Source: Micromonospora acroterricola | Lineage (GTDB): Bacteria > Actinomycetota > Actinomycetes > Mycobacteriales > Micromonosporaceae | Direction of reading: 5' to 3' | DNA length: 37,827 nucleotides | Assembly: GCF_003172955.1 (NCBI RefSeq) | Contig: NZ_QGKR01000098.1 | Span: forward strand, 1-37,827 | In this document: piece after piece, positions 1 to 7,982 of the stretch | How the letters are laid out: every line of letters begins with the position of its first letter | Numbering within the stretch: the stretch's first letter is position 1 | Made by a program: the position numbers and the translations under genes | Notes under the pieces: generated by a model | The model's database searches: none | What the model was told of the DNA's origin: nothing | The model's input: the letters and a program-made list of their open reading frames with translations, nothing else

Positions 1-43
1 ACGAGCCTTATCGTCGGCAGCGTCAGATGTGTATAAGGGACAG
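1..43 (+). other. Illumina Nextera adapter left at the contig end (artefact)
   Basis: Bases 11-43 match the 33-base Nextera read-1 transposase adapter at 32 positions; the only difference is G for A in the AGAGACAG end, which reads AGGGACAG. Bases 25-43 are the Tn5 mosaic end. Bases 3-10 (GAGCCTTA) match, from memory, the Nextera XT i5 index S521, and bases 1-2 (AC) fit the end of the P5 arm that precedes an index. The whole stretch is therefore library sequence. Genome sequence begins near base 44. Any reading frame that starts before base 44 is spurious. Confidence 0.97.
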
Positions 44-67
44 GCCAGGGCGGGCACTTCCGGGCCC

Positions 68-298
68 ATGCGCACCGAGGACACGAGCGAGCCCGCCGCC
101 GCCACGATCACCCCGTACCAGGACGGACCGCTGCTGGTTCGCGGCGACTTCGCCCTGGTCACCCCGGACGGCGAGCGGATCGACGCGCGACGGGGCACGG
201 TGGCGCTGTGCCGGTGCGGCAAGTCGGCGCTCAAGCCGTTCTGCGACGGCACCCACAAGATGGTCAACTTCCGGGCGGGCACCACCCGGGAGGGCTGA
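68..298 (+). CDS. CDGSH iron-sulfur domain protein
   Basis: A 76-residue protein of the mitoNEET/CDGSH family, which binds a 2Fe-2S cluster with three Cys and one His and serves in redox or iron-sulfur handling in the cytoplasm. The signature CRCGKSALKPFCDGTH (residues 47-62) supplies the C-x-C, the later Cys and the terminal His ligand. The ATG at 68 is chosen because a frame extended to the GTG at 29 would run into the adapter. The gene converges on a haem-oxygenase-fold enzyme with eight bases between the stop codons. The pairing of these two families suggests a shared iron or redox role, which is inference. The upstream promoter lies beyond the contig end or is lost. Confidence 0.93.
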   Translation: MRTEDTSEPAAATITPYQDGPLLVRGDFALVTPDGERIDARRGTVALCRCGKSALKPFCDGTHKMVNFRAGTTREG

Positions 299-306
299 CC
301 CGCGGG

Positions 307-1398
307 TCAGACGACGCCGGCCAGCGGTCCGGCGGTGGCGGACGTCGACGGGGTCGCGGGCAGCGAGACGGTCAACGCGGTGGGCGCCCGCAGCGAACTG
401 CGGCCGGCGGCCCAGCTGTCCAGCAGATGCGCGGCGAACAGGCGGTCGACCGCGAGCGCGGCCGCCGCGCCGAAGAGCACGTCACCGGCCAGTGCCGGCT
501 CGGCGCGGACCAGGCCGCCACAGAGGTCGTGCATGGCGATCTGTTCGTGCACCGCGTCGGCCTCGACGTGCTCGTCGTAGAAGCGGGTGGCCACCTCGTC
601 GAGGCCGAGCCGGCGCAGCCCGTTGCCGTACCGGCGGTTCGGCGCCGACGAGGTCATCTCGAACGCCGCCAGGTGACCGAGCAGCGCGCCGCGCAGGCGG
701 CGGTGCAGCCCGAGCAGCGACATCAGGTTGTTCGTCGCCAGCGTCACGGCGGGCACCACGTTCACGTGGGCGCCGTAGCCGGTGTCCAGGCCGAGCCGGC
801 CGAGGGTGCGCCGGAACAGCTCCGCGTGCATCCGGTCCAGCCGGCCGTTGCCGTACTCGTCGGCCTGGATCTCCACCAGGGCGGCCTTGGCCGGGCCGCC
901 GAGGCGGGGCAGCGCCCAGCTGTGCGGATCCGCCTCGCGCAGGTGGTAGACCGAGCGGTGGGCGACGAACTCGCGGAACTGGCCGAGGGTGGCGCGCCGC
1001 TGGAGCGTCGCGGACAGCGGCGGCCCGTCGTCGGCGGCGACCAGATCGGCCAGCCCGGCGGCCACCCCGGCCGGCGGCACCGGCGGCCGACCGGTCAGCC
1101 GGCGTAGCGCCGCCTCGAAGGGCCGCTCGGCGCGGGCCCGCAGGGCCAGCAGCGTCGGCTGCCACTCCCAGCCCTCGGCCACGCCGCGCCAGCCCCGGTA
1201 GTGCAGCTCGTAGCAGAGGAACAGGGTGAGCTGGAGGTCCTCGTCGGTGAGCGGGTCCGCCGGGTCGAGGTCGGCGCCGAGCGTGGCCGGCAGGTCGTGC
1301 GGCGGCCGGCGCAGGGCGTCGGCGACCGCTGCGGAGAGCGGACCGCGCGGCTGCGGTAGGGGCGCGGGACCGTACCGACGGTCGACGGGCTCCAGCAT
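307..1398 (-). CDS. Iron-containing redox enzyme, haem-oxygenase-like fold
   Basis: A 363-residue protein resembling the actinobacterial 'iron-containing redox enzyme' family (haem-oxygenase-like diiron oxidases, Haem_oxygenas_2). Helical segments carry the expected acidic and His residues: YELHYRGW near 64-70, EFVAHR at 143-148, E176/E181 to H191 in VEIQADEYG...MHAEL, and DEHVEADAVHEQIAMHD at 275-291. Some members of this fold are N-oxygenases or decarboxylases; the substrate here cannot be told. A strong Shine-Dalgarno GGAGGT lies three bases before the ATG. It is the last gene of a minus-strand run (4319 to 307), 49 bases after the thiamine-pyrophosphate gene, and has its own sigma-B/F-like promoter candidate at 1429-1453. 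The C-terminal ~30 residues are Ala/Pro/Ser-rich and probably disordered. Confidence 0.85.
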   Translation of the reverse strand: MLEPVDRRYGPAPLPQPRGPLSAAVADALRRPPHDLPATLGADLDPADPLTDEDLQLTLFLCYELHYRGWRGVAEGWEWQPTLLALRARAERPFEAALRRLTGRPPVPPAGVAAGLADLVAADDGPPLSATLQRRATLGQFREFVAHRSVYHLREADPHSWALPRLGGPAKAALVEIQADEYGNGRLDRMHAELFRRTLGRLGLDTGYGAHVNVVPAVTLATNNLMSLLGLHRRLRGALLGHLAAFEMTSSAPNRRYGNGLRRLGLDEVATRFYDEHVEADAVHEQIAMHDLCGGLVRAEPALAGDVLFGAAAALAVDRLFAAHLLDSWAAGRSSLRAPTALTVSLPATPSTSATAGPLAGVV

Positions 1399-1428
1399 CT
1401 GACCTCCAGCTTTATCGGGCCGCTACTG

Positions 1429-1453
1429 ATGCCCAGGTGGAGTGCGCCTAAAC
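1429..1453 (-). promoter_or_regulatory. Sigma-B/F-like promoter candidate
   Basis: On the minus strand GTTT is followed by 15 bases and GGGCAT. This fits the actinobacterial sigma-B/SigF pattern GTTT-N15-GGGTAT with one mismatch. The GTTT overlaps the last codons of the upstream gene. Transcription would start near 1420, about 20 bases before the ATG at 1398. Confidence 0.5.
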
Positions 1454-3202
1454 GAGGCCCTCCGCGTTCACGGTGAGTTCGACCTGCTCGCGCACCCGCC
1501 GGGCGGCGTCGCCGTTGGCGTACAGGCCGCGCAGGTCGGCGAAGGCCGGCTCCGGCGGCGCCAGTGGCACCGTGGCGTCCACCACCGCCTCCAGCACGCA
1601 CGGGCGGTCCGCGGCGAGCGCCTCGTCCCAGGCCGCGCCGACCAGCTCCGGGCGGTCGACCCGGACACCGTGCAGCCCGAGCAGCCGGGCCCAGCCGGCG
1701 TACGGCACGTCGGGGCGCCGGCGTGACGGGTCGGACGGCACCTGCCGCCCGCCGCCCATCCCGGACTGGTCGCGGTTGTTGAGCACCAGCACCACCAGCC
1801 GCGGGTCCCGCCACTCCTGCCAGAGGTGCGCGACGGTGATCAGCTCGGCGAGCCCGTTGAGCTGCATGGCACCGTCACCGACCAGCGCGATCACCGGCCG
1901 GTCGGGCGCGTCCAGCTTGGCGGCCACCGCGTACGGCAGGGCGCAGCCCATCGAGCCGAGGGTGCCGCACAGCTGCGCGTTCACGCCGGGCGGCAGGACG
2001 AGGTGTCGGGCGTACCAGTAGAGGACCGAGCCGACGTCGACCGCGACCGCGCCATTGGACGGTACGCGGGTGGACAGCTCGTGGAGCACGAGCTGCGGGT
2101 TGACCGGTTCGGCCGGCACGGCGGCGCGGTCGGCGGCGGTCGTCCGCCACCGGTCCACCGAGCGTTCCACCGTGGCGCGCCACTGCTGGTTGGGCCGATG
2201 GGGCACCCGGGCCAGCAGCGCCCGCAGCGTCTCGGCGGCGTCGCCGACCAGCGGCACGTCGGCCGGGTACCGGGTGCCGATCCGCCGGCCGTCGATGTCG
2301 ATCTGCACCGTGCGGGCCTGCCCGGGCATCGGGAAGTAGTCGATCCACGGGTCGTTGGTGCCGATCAGCAGCAGCGTGTCGCAGCCGCCCATCAGCTCGG
2401 CGGCGGCCGTGGTGCCGACCTCGCCGAGCACACCGGTGTGGAAGGGCAGCCGCTCGTCGAGCACCGGCTTGCCCAGCAGCGAGGTGGCGATGCCGGCGCC
2501 GAGCCGGTCGGCCAACTCGACGATCTCCGCGGCCGCGCCCCGGCCACCCTGGCCCACGAGGATCGCCGTGCGCTGGCCGCCGCCGAGGAGCTGCGCGGCG
2601 GCGTCGAGGTCCATCTCGTGCGGCAGTACGCGGGCCAGCGGTACGCCCGGGGTCGCCGAGATCACGCCGACGGACTGCGGCTGCAGGTCGGGCACCACGG
2701 CCTCCTGCAACTGCCGGGGCAGCACCACACAGGTCGGGCTGCGGGTCGCCGCCGCCGTGCGGAACGCCTGGTCCAGCAGCGCCGGCACGTCCTCGGGTCG
2801 GCGCCCGTACTGCACGAACTGGTTGCACACGTCGCCGAAGAGCCGGCTCAGCCCGATCTCCTGGTGTGCGCCGCCGAGCGGCCCGGAGATGTCCTCGCCG
2901 ATGATCGTGACGACCGGGGTGCTGTCCAGCTTGGCGTCGTAGAGACCGTTGAGCAGTTGCACCGCGCTGGGGCCCTGGGTGGCCAGGCAGACCCCGATGC
3001 CACCGGTGAACTTGGCGTGGCCGGTGGCCATGAACGACGCCGTCTCCTCGTGGCGGGCCGGGACGAACGCCGGGTCGCCGCCCGTGCCGTCCAGCGCCTC
3101 GACCAGCGGGGCGATCGCCGCGCCCGGGTAGCCGAAGGCGCGCGGCACCCGCCACGCCAGCAGCCGCTCCACCACGAGGTCGGCGACGCGGCGCTCAGCC
3201 AT
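1448..3202 (-). CDS. Thiamine-pyrophosphate-requiring enzyme (pyruvate oxidase/acetolactate synthase-like)
   Basis: A 584-residue member of the ThDP enzyme superfamily with the usual three domains. The N-terminal pyrimidine domain has GYPGAAIAPLVEAL and the activating Glu in RHEETASF. A central domain follows. The C-terminal pyrophosphate domain has GDGAMQLNG, followed 26 residues later by NN, the metal-ThDP motif. It resembles actinobacterial 'thiamine pyrophosphate-requiring proteins' related to PoxB; decarboxylation of pyruvate or another 2-oxo acid is likely but the acceptor is unknown. The ATG at 3202 is preferred to the ATG at 3226 because family members start MxxxVADxLVERL. With this start the gene overlaps the upstream stop by eight bases, which indicates translational coupling. 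Confidence 0.88.
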   Translation of the reverse strand: MAERRVADLVVERLLAWRVPRAFGYPGAAIAPLVEALDGTGGDPAFVPARHEETASFMATGHAKFTGGIGVCLATQGPSAVQLLNGLYDAKLDSTPVVTIIGEDISGPLGGAHQEIGLSRLFGDVCNQFVQYGRRPEDVPALLDQAFRTAAATRSPTCVVLPRQLQEAVVPDLQPQSVGVISATPGVPLARVLPHEMDLDAAAQLLGGGQRTAILVGQGGRGAAAEIVELADRLGAGIATSLLGKPVLDERLPFHTGVLGEVGTTAAAELMGGCDTLLLIGTNDPWIDYFPMPGQARTVQIDIDGRRIGTRYPADVPLVGDAAETLRALLARVPHRPNQQWRATVERSVDRWRTTAADRAAVPAEPVNPQLVLHELSTRVPSNGAVAVDVGSVLYWYARHLVLPPGVNAQLCGTLGSMGCALPYAVAAKLDAPDRPVIALVGDGAMQLNGLAELITVAHLWQEWRDPRLVVLVLNNRDQSGMGGGRQVPSDPSRRRPDVPYAGWARLLGLHGVRVDRPELVGAAWDEALAADRPCVLEAVVDATVPLAPPEPAFADLRGLYANGDAARRVREQVELTVNAEGLV

Positions 3203-4319
3203 TGCCGCGCCCGGGCGTGCTGGCATCGACGTAACGCAGCACCGCGCCGACGCCCTCGGTGAGCTCCGGCGCCTCGTCCGGGCCCAGCACGGTCAGCGCC
3301 GCGTCGGTGCCGACCAGCGCCCGGACGAGCGCCGCGTCGGCGCGGACCCGCTGCGGGTCGTCGACCGACATCGCGGCCAACTGCCCCGGGTCGACGGCGA
3401 TCTCGGTCGGCTCCGGGCCGATCCACAGCTCGCCGTTCGCCGACGGGTCATCCACGATCAGCATGGTGTCCACCTGGTTGCGTTGCAGTGCACCCACGAC
3501 CGCATCGAGCCCGGCGCCCACGTCCTCCTGTACGCCGAACCTGTCCAGCGTGGCGCTGATCCGCTGGTCGGCGACCTCCGCGATGGTCTGCACGGTGAGG
3601 TCGTCCAGGAGCGTCTGGTCGGCGCCGGCGGCCCGCGATCCGGCGTCGGTGCGCACCATCATGTCCTGCCAGCGCTCGGGCATCTGGGCGGCGATCATCC
3701 CGGTGGCGCGGACGTCGCCAGCGATCACGACCACCTCCGCGCCGACCTTCTCGGCCAGCTGCACGGTCGCGGCGGTGACGTCGCCGGCGTTGTGGTGCCA
3801 GGCCTCCATGGCGGCCTTCTGGTAGATGTCCTGGGACCAGCCGCCGGGCTGCGGCTTGCGCAGCGGGAAGGTCTCCCGGCCGACGACGTGCGCCCGCCGG
3901 GGCACTCCTCCGGCACTGATCGCGATCGCGTCCGCGCCGGTGCGGTTGGCCAGCACCCGCACCCAGGCCACCTGCTCGCCGCGCTGCGCGAGCAGCGGCA
4001 TCACGTGCGGCAGCGGCGCGTAACTGGCCAGGTCACTGAGCGGCGGCGCGGACAGGTACTCGGAGAGCACCACCCGGCCGCGCGTGGCGAAGAGCGCCAG
4101 GCCGTAGTTGCCGACCATCGGGTCGTGCCCACGGACCACCCGTTCCAGCGCGGCGACGGTCGCCTCGTCCGCGCCCTGGTCGGTCAGTTGCCGTGCCAGG
4201 GCGCGCCAGCGCAGGGCCAGCGCCGGGTGGGCGTCCTCCGTGTCGGCGGAGGCGTCCACGTACACCGAGCACCACGGCCCGGGTCGGTCGTAGAGCGGGC
4301 GCAGGAAGGACAGCTGCAT
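3195..4319 (-). CDS. Bacterial eRF1-like (baeRF family 2, Rv2629/Vms1-like) protein
   Basis: A 374-residue protein resembling the Rv2629-type family annotated as Vms1/Ankzf1-like peptidyl-tRNA hydrolase or bacterial archaeo-eukaryotic release-factor homologue. The opening FLRPLYDRPGPWCSVYVDAS and the later VVVIAGDVRA plus MLIVDDPSANGELWIG are typical of the family. The proposed role is rescue of stalled ribosomes or ribosome-associated stress response; activity here is not shown. An AAAGGGG-type ribosome site precedes the ATG by a normal distance. It is the first gene of the minus-strand operon and has a sigma-B/F-like promoter candidate at 4350-4375. The M. tuberculosis homologue belongs to the dormancy (DosR) regulon, which is compatible with a stress operon. 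Confidence 0.8.
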   Translation of the reverse strand: MQLSFLRPLYDRPGPWCSVYVDASADTEDAHPALALRWRALARQLTDQGADEATVAALERVVRGHDPMVGNYGLALFATRGRVVLSEYLSAPPLSDLASYAPLPHVMPLLAQRGEQVAWVRVLANRTGADAIAISAGGVPRRAHVVGRETFPLRKPQPGGWSQDIYQKAAMEAWHHNAGDVTAATVQLAEKVGAEVVVIAGDVRATGMIAAQMPERWQDMMVRTDAGSRAAGADQTLLDDLTVQTIAEVADQRISATLDRFGVQEDVGAGLDAVVGALQRNQVDTMLIVDDPSANGELWIGPEPTEIAVDPGQLAAMSVDDPQRVRADAALVRALVGTDAALTVLGPDEAPELTEGVGAVLRYVDASTPGRGNG

Positions 4320-4349
4320 GCTCGACCCCTTTCCAGCTCGGCCCCCCGC

Positions 4350-4375
4350 TTACCCGGGTCGCCCGGGATGTCACC
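4350..4375 (-). promoter_or_regulatory. Possible sigma-B/F-like promoter of the eRF1-like operon
   Basis: The minus strand reads GGTG, 16 bases, GGGTAA. The -10 element is close to GGGTAT; the -35 element is weak. The predicted start would leave a leader of about 20-25 bases containing the GGAAAGGGG ribosome site. Confidence 0.35.
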
Positions 4376-4440
4376 TCGCGGCCGTGAGCCCGTGACCAGG
4401 TTTCATTCACGTCGTTCAACCGGGGACATCGATACGATCA

Positions 4441-5010
4441 GTGAACGGAAGCGGACTCTCGGTGGTGGAAATGGACAGCGGACTTGATACCCGACGCATC
4501 GTGCACCCGACGGAGCGGGTCGTCACCGGGCGGTTGATCCGCCTGCTCGACGGCTACACCCGCGAGGTGCGCATCGGCCAACCGGTGCTGGTGGCGGTGC
4601 TCGCCGCGGCCGCGTTCGCCCGGCTGCCCGCCCTGCTGCTGCGCTCGCTCTTCTCCGCGGGCGGCGGCGGCACCAGGCGGCGCTGGAAGGAGCTGAAGCA
4701 GGGCCCCGAGTACCTGGTCACCCCGGTGCGGCTGCGGAACACCGCCGGCCAGCTCTGCGAGGTGGAGCTGCACGGCCACCTGCCGCAGAGCGCCCTGCAC
4801 CCCGCGGACCACGTGCAGCTCACGCTGCGCCCGCAACGCGACCCGGACCTGCCGCCCCGCATCGAGCGGATCGTCAACCTCACCACCGGGCAGCTGCTCA
4901 CCCCGCGTACCGCGACGCTCTGGTCGCACCTCGGCCCGCCGCTGCTGTTGCAGGCGCTGCTGGGCGCGCTGCTGCTCACCGGCGTCGCGGCCTGCTCCGC
5001 GCTGACCTGA
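4441..5010 (+). CDS. Hypothetical protein with one C-terminal membrane helix
   Basis: A 189-residue protein of unknown function. A moderately hydrophobic Ala-rich stretch lies at 46-66 and a clear transmembrane segment at about 166-185 (LLLQALLGALLLTGVAACSAL). Between them is a mixed region with PEYLVTPVRLRN and VELHGHLPQSALHPADHVQL that looks beta-rich, perhaps an OB-like or PH-like module displayed on the membrane. The GTG at 4441 gives the longest frame. The ATG at 4471, preceded by GGTGGTGGAA, is an equally good start and would remove ten residues. It is divergent from the eRF1-like operon with 121 bases between. Confidence 0.65.
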   Translation: MNGSGLSVVEMDSGLDTRRIVHPTERVVTGRLIRLLDGYTREVRIGQPVLVAVLAAAAFARLPALLLRSLFSAGGGGTRRRWKELKQGPEYLVTPVRLRNTAGQLCEVELHGHLPQSALHPADHVQLTLRPQRDPDLPPRIERIVNLTTGQLLTPRTATLWSHLGPPLLLQALLGALLLTGVAACSALT

Positions 5011-5059
5011 GCCGGTCGACCGGGTTTCCCCGGTCTGCCGGCTGGGCACCGGCAGCGGT

Positions 5060-5920
5060 ATGTTCCCCGGATTCACGCTCGACGAGATCGACGTCGACCC
5101 GGTGCGCCTGCGGGTGCGCCACGGCGGGTCCGGCTCGCCGGTGGTCCTGCTGCACGGCCACCCCCGTACCCACGCCACGTGGCACCGGGTGGCGCCGCTG
5201 CTCGCCGAGCGGCACACGGTGATCTGCCCCGACCTGCGCGGCTACGGCGGCTCGACGAAGCCGCCGGAGACCGCCGACCACTCGGGGTACGCCAAGCGGG
5301 CGATGGCCCGCGACGTGGTCGCGCTGCTCGACGCGCTCGGCCACGAGCGGGCCGCGGTGGTGGGCCACGACCGCGGGGCGTACGCGGCGATGCGCACCGC
5401 CCTGGACCACCCGGACCGGGTCAGCCGGCTGGGCGTCCTCGACGGGATCCCCATCGGCGCGGCGCTGGCCACCTGCGACGCCCGGTTCGCCGCCCGCTGG
5501 TGGCACTGGTTCTTCCTCGGCCAGACCGACAAGCCGGCGGAGCGGGTGATCAACGCGGACCCGGACGCCTGGTACGGCGGCTTCCCCGAGGAGATGGGCG
5601 AGGAGGCGTACGCGGACTACTCCCGGGCGATCCACGACCCGGCGACGGTGCACGCGATGTGCGAGGACTACCGGGCCGGTCTGGGGCCGGACCGGGCCGC
5701 CGACGACGCGGACCGCGCCGCTGGACGGAAGATCGGCTGCCCGGTGCTGTTCGTCTGGTCCGAGCGCGACGACATGGTGGAGCTGCACGGCGACCCGGCG
5801 GCGATCTGGCGGGAGTGGGCCGACGACGTGCGGGCCGCGTCGATCGACTCGGGCCATCACATGGCCGAGGAGGCGCCGGAGGCGCTGGCCGCCGTGCTCG
5901 CCGACTTCCTGGCCGACTGA
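5060..5920 (+). CDS. Alpha/beta hydrolase, haloacetate-dehalogenase-like
   Basis: A 286-residue alpha/beta hydrolase most like fluoroacetate/haloacetate dehalogenases. HGHPRTH (32-38) forms the oxyanion loop. GHDRG (102-106) places an Asp nucleophile at 104. D128 and H266 complete the triad, and H149-W150 with Y204 match the halide-binding His, Trp and Tyr of the fluoroacetate enzyme. R105 matches one carboxylate-binding Arg, but the second Arg of the fluoroacetate enzyme (three residues on) is Tyr108 here. The chemistry should be ester-intermediate hydrolysis, but substrate choice may differ. Epoxide hydrolases are the main alternative. Start is the ATG at 5060; no strong ribosome site is seen. 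Confidence 0.85.
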   Translation: MFPGFTLDEIDVDPVRLRVRHGGSGSPVVLLHGHPRTHATWHRVAPLLAERHTVICPDLRGYGGSTKPPETADHSGYAKRAMARDVVALLDALGHERAAVVGHDRGAYAAMRTALDHPDRVSRLGVLDGIPIGAALATCDARFAARWWHWFFLGQTDKPAERVINADPDAWYGGFPEEMGEEAYADYSRAIHDPATVHAMCEDYRAGLGPDRAADDADRAAGRKIGCPVLFVWSERDDMVELHGDPAAIWREWADDVRAASIDSGHHMAEEAPEALAAVLADFLAD

Positions 5921-5958
5921 GCGCTCAACGGCGACCGGCGACGCGGTGCCGTGGTGGC

Positions 5959-6297
5959 TCAGCCGACCGGGGCGGGCTCGCGGGCCGGTCGGCGCGCGCT
6001 GTCGAGCATCCCCCGGCGGTGGGCCCAGCGCTCGTAGGCGAGCGTGGCGAACGGCGGCACGGCGCAGGCCAGCGCCACGAGCGTGGCCAGCAGGCTCCAC
6101 CGGTGCAGCCGGGCCACCGCCAGCGCCAGCAGGACGTACGCGACGAACAGGCCGCCGTGGATCGGGCCGAAGATCTTGACGCCCAGCTCGTTGTCCGGCG
6201 GGCCGTACTTGACCGCCATGCCGACCAGCAGGGCCAGCCAGGAGCACGCCTCGGCGATCGCCGCCGCGACGAAGAGCCGGGTCACCTTCTCACGCAT
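5959..6297 (-). CDS. DUF3817 family membrane protein
   Basis: A 112-residue integral membrane protein resembling the actinobacterial DUF3817 family, whose function is unknown. Three hydrophobic segments are visible: 9-29, 45-61 and 66-85. The motif GVKIFGPIHGGLFVAYVLLAL is typical of the family. A GAGAGGTGGTGG ribosome site precedes the start; a GTG two codons upstream (6303) could also be used. It converges on the dehalogenase-like gene. Confidence 0.85.
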   Translation of the reverse strand: MREKVTRLFVAAAIAEACSWLALLVGMAVKYGPPDNELGVKIFGPIHGGLFVAYVLLALAVARLHRWSLLATLVALACAVPPFATLAYERWAHRRGMLDSARRPAREPAPVG

Positions 6298-6376
6298 CCC
6301 CACGCCACCACCTCTCGGGCGGCAATGCTAGCGGTGCGGGCCGGTCGGGTCGGCGCGGACCACGCGGACGCGACAG

Positions 6377-6402
6377 GGATCACCGGGCGCGCGGCTGGGT
6401 AG
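6377..6402 (+). promoter_or_regulatory. Weak sigma-B-like promoter candidate
   Basis: GGAT, 16 bases, GGGTAG fits the loose GNNT-N14-16-GGGTA pattern for sigma-B-type factors. It lies 78 bases before the glutamate-cysteine-ligase-family start. The -35 part matches only the loose form. Confidence 0.3.
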
Positions 6403-6479
6403 GAAGGAACCATCGGGTCTTCCCCACCCGCCGGCCACGTGCGAGGTTAGGGGGAACCAGCGGTGACAGGGCGGTGACC

Positions 6480-7958
6480 ATGGGCGAGGATGTCGGCGTA
6501 CGGACCTTCAGCCGGGAGGACCGGGCCCGCTACCGGGACAAGGTCCGCCGCTGCCTGGACGTCTTCGCCGAGATGCTGCGCGAGTCGCGGTTCGACATCG
6601 ACCGGCCGATGACCGGGCTGGAGATCGAGCTCAATCTGGTCGACCAGCAGTCGATGCCGGCGATGCGCAACGCCGACGTCCTGGCGGCCATCGCCGACCC
6701 GAGCTTCCAGACCGAGCTGGGTCAGTTCAACATCGAGATCAACGTGCCGCCCCGCCGGTTGACCGGCACCGGCACCGCCGAGTTCGAGGAGCACGTACGG
6801 GCGAGCCTCAACGCCGCCGAGGAGAAGGCTCGCGCGATCGGCGCGCACATGGTCATGATCGGCATCCTGCCGACGCTGCGCCCGGAGCACCTGACCGCCG
6901 AGACGCTGTCGCACAACCCCCGGTACGCGCTGCTCAACGAGCAGATCTTCGCCGCCCGGGGCGAGGACCTGCCGATCGCCATCAGCGGGGTGGAACGGCT
7001 GGCGGTCACCGCCGACACGATCACCCCCGAGGCGGCCTGCACCAGCACGCAGTTCCACCTCCAGGTCAGCCCGGCCCAGTTCGCCGACTACTGGAACGCC
7101 GCCCAGGCGGTCGCCGGCATCCAGGTCGCGCTCGGCGCGAACGCGCCGCTGTTCTTCGGCCGGGAGCTGTGGCGGGAGACCCGCATCCCCCTGTTCCAGC
7201 AGGCCACCGACACCCGGTCGGAGGAGATCAAGGCGCAGGGCGTACGGCCCCGGGTCTGGTTCGGCGAACGCTGGATCACCACCGTGTTCGACCTGTTCGA
7301 GGAGAACGTCCGCTACTTCCCGGCGCTGCTGCCGGTGTGCGACCCGGAGGACCCGGCGCAGGCCCTCGCGGCCGGTGAGGTGCCCAACCTCGCCGAGCTG
7401 CGGCTGCACAACGGCACCATCTACCGGTGGAACCGGCCGGTGTACGACGTGTCGCGCGGCCGCCCGCACCTGCGCGTGGAGAACCGGGTGCTGCCCGCCG
7501 GGCCCACCGTGCTGGACACCATCGCCAACGGCGCCTTCTACTTCGGGCTGGTCCGGGCCCTGGCCGAGTCGGACCGGCCACTGTGGTCCCAGATGTCGTT
7601 CAGCGCCGCCGAGGAGAATTTCACCAGCTGCGCCCGCTACGGCATCGACGCGCAGGTCTTCTGGCCGGGCCTCGGCTACCTGCCGGTGACCGAGCTGGTG
7701 CTGCGCCGGCTCCTGCCGATGGCGCACCACGGCCTGGACCGCTGGGGACTGGACCCGGGCGAGCGGGACCGGCTGCTCGGCATCATCGAGCAGCGCTGCC
7801 TGACCGGCCGCAACGGCGCGACATGGCAGGTGGAGACGCTGCACCGGCTGGAGTCCGCCGACCACCTGGACCGGCCGGCGGCGCTGCGCGAGGTGGTCCG
7901 GCACTACGTGACGCTGATGCACAGCAACCGGCCGGTGCACGAGTGGCCCATCCCCTGA
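6480..7958 (+). CDS. Glutamate-cysteine ligase family protein (GCS2-like)
   Basis: A 492-residue ATP-grasp-independent carboxylate-amine ligase of the GCS2/YbdK-like group. The N-terminal acidic metal site appears in GLEIELNLVD, followed by ELGQFNIEINVPP, a hallmark stretch of the group. THF-like central residues include CTSTQFHLQVSP, and LRVENRVLPAGPT carries the Arg-Glu pair. Members of this family form gamma-glutamyl amides; in actinomycetes some make gamma-glutamylcysteine for ergothioneine, but no egt genes are adjacent, so the product is open. The ATG at 6480 is preferred over the GTG at 6474 because the ACAGGG element is then correctly spaced. The gene stands alone between convergent neighbours. 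Confidence 0.85.
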   Translation: MGEDVGVRTFSREDRARYRDKVRRCLDVFAEMLRESRFDIDRPMTGLEIELNLVDQQSMPAMRNADVLAAIADPSFQTELGQFNIEINVPPRRLTGTGTAEFEEHVRASLNAAEEKARAIGAHMVMIGILPTLRPEHLTAETLSHNPRYALLNEQIFAARGEDLPIAISGVERLAVTADTITPEAACTSTQFHLQVSPAQFADYWNAAQAVAGIQVALGANAPLFFGRELWRETRIPLFQQATDTRSEEIKAQGVRPRVWFGERWITTVFDLFEENVRYFPALLPVCDPEDPAQALAAGEVPNLAELRLHNGTIYRWNRPVYDVSRGRPHLRVENRVLPAGPTVLDTIANGAFYFGLVRALAESDRPLWSQMSFSAAEENFTSCARYGIDAQVFWPGLGYLPVTELVLRRLLPMAHHGLDRWGLDPGERDRLLGIIEQRCLTGRNGATWQVETLHRLESADHLDRPAALREVVRHYVTLMHSNRPVHEWPIP

Positions 7959-7982
7959 GCCGGCTCGGCCGGTGAGTCCCCG

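Noticed and set aside
27..1229. A 400-residue plus-strand frame starting inside the adapter
   Set aside because: It begins in library sequence, is Arg/Pro-rich noise, and lies opposite the well-supported haem-oxygenase-fold gene.
1826..3262. Long plus-strand frame opposite the ThDP enzyme
   Set aside because: It mirrors the codon structure of the minus-strand gene, is rich in Arg/His/Gln/Gly, and has no family motif. The same applies to the other long frames antisense to real genes, such as 15208-17775 (-), 18126-19895 (-), 13496-15130 (+) and 6447-7940 (-).
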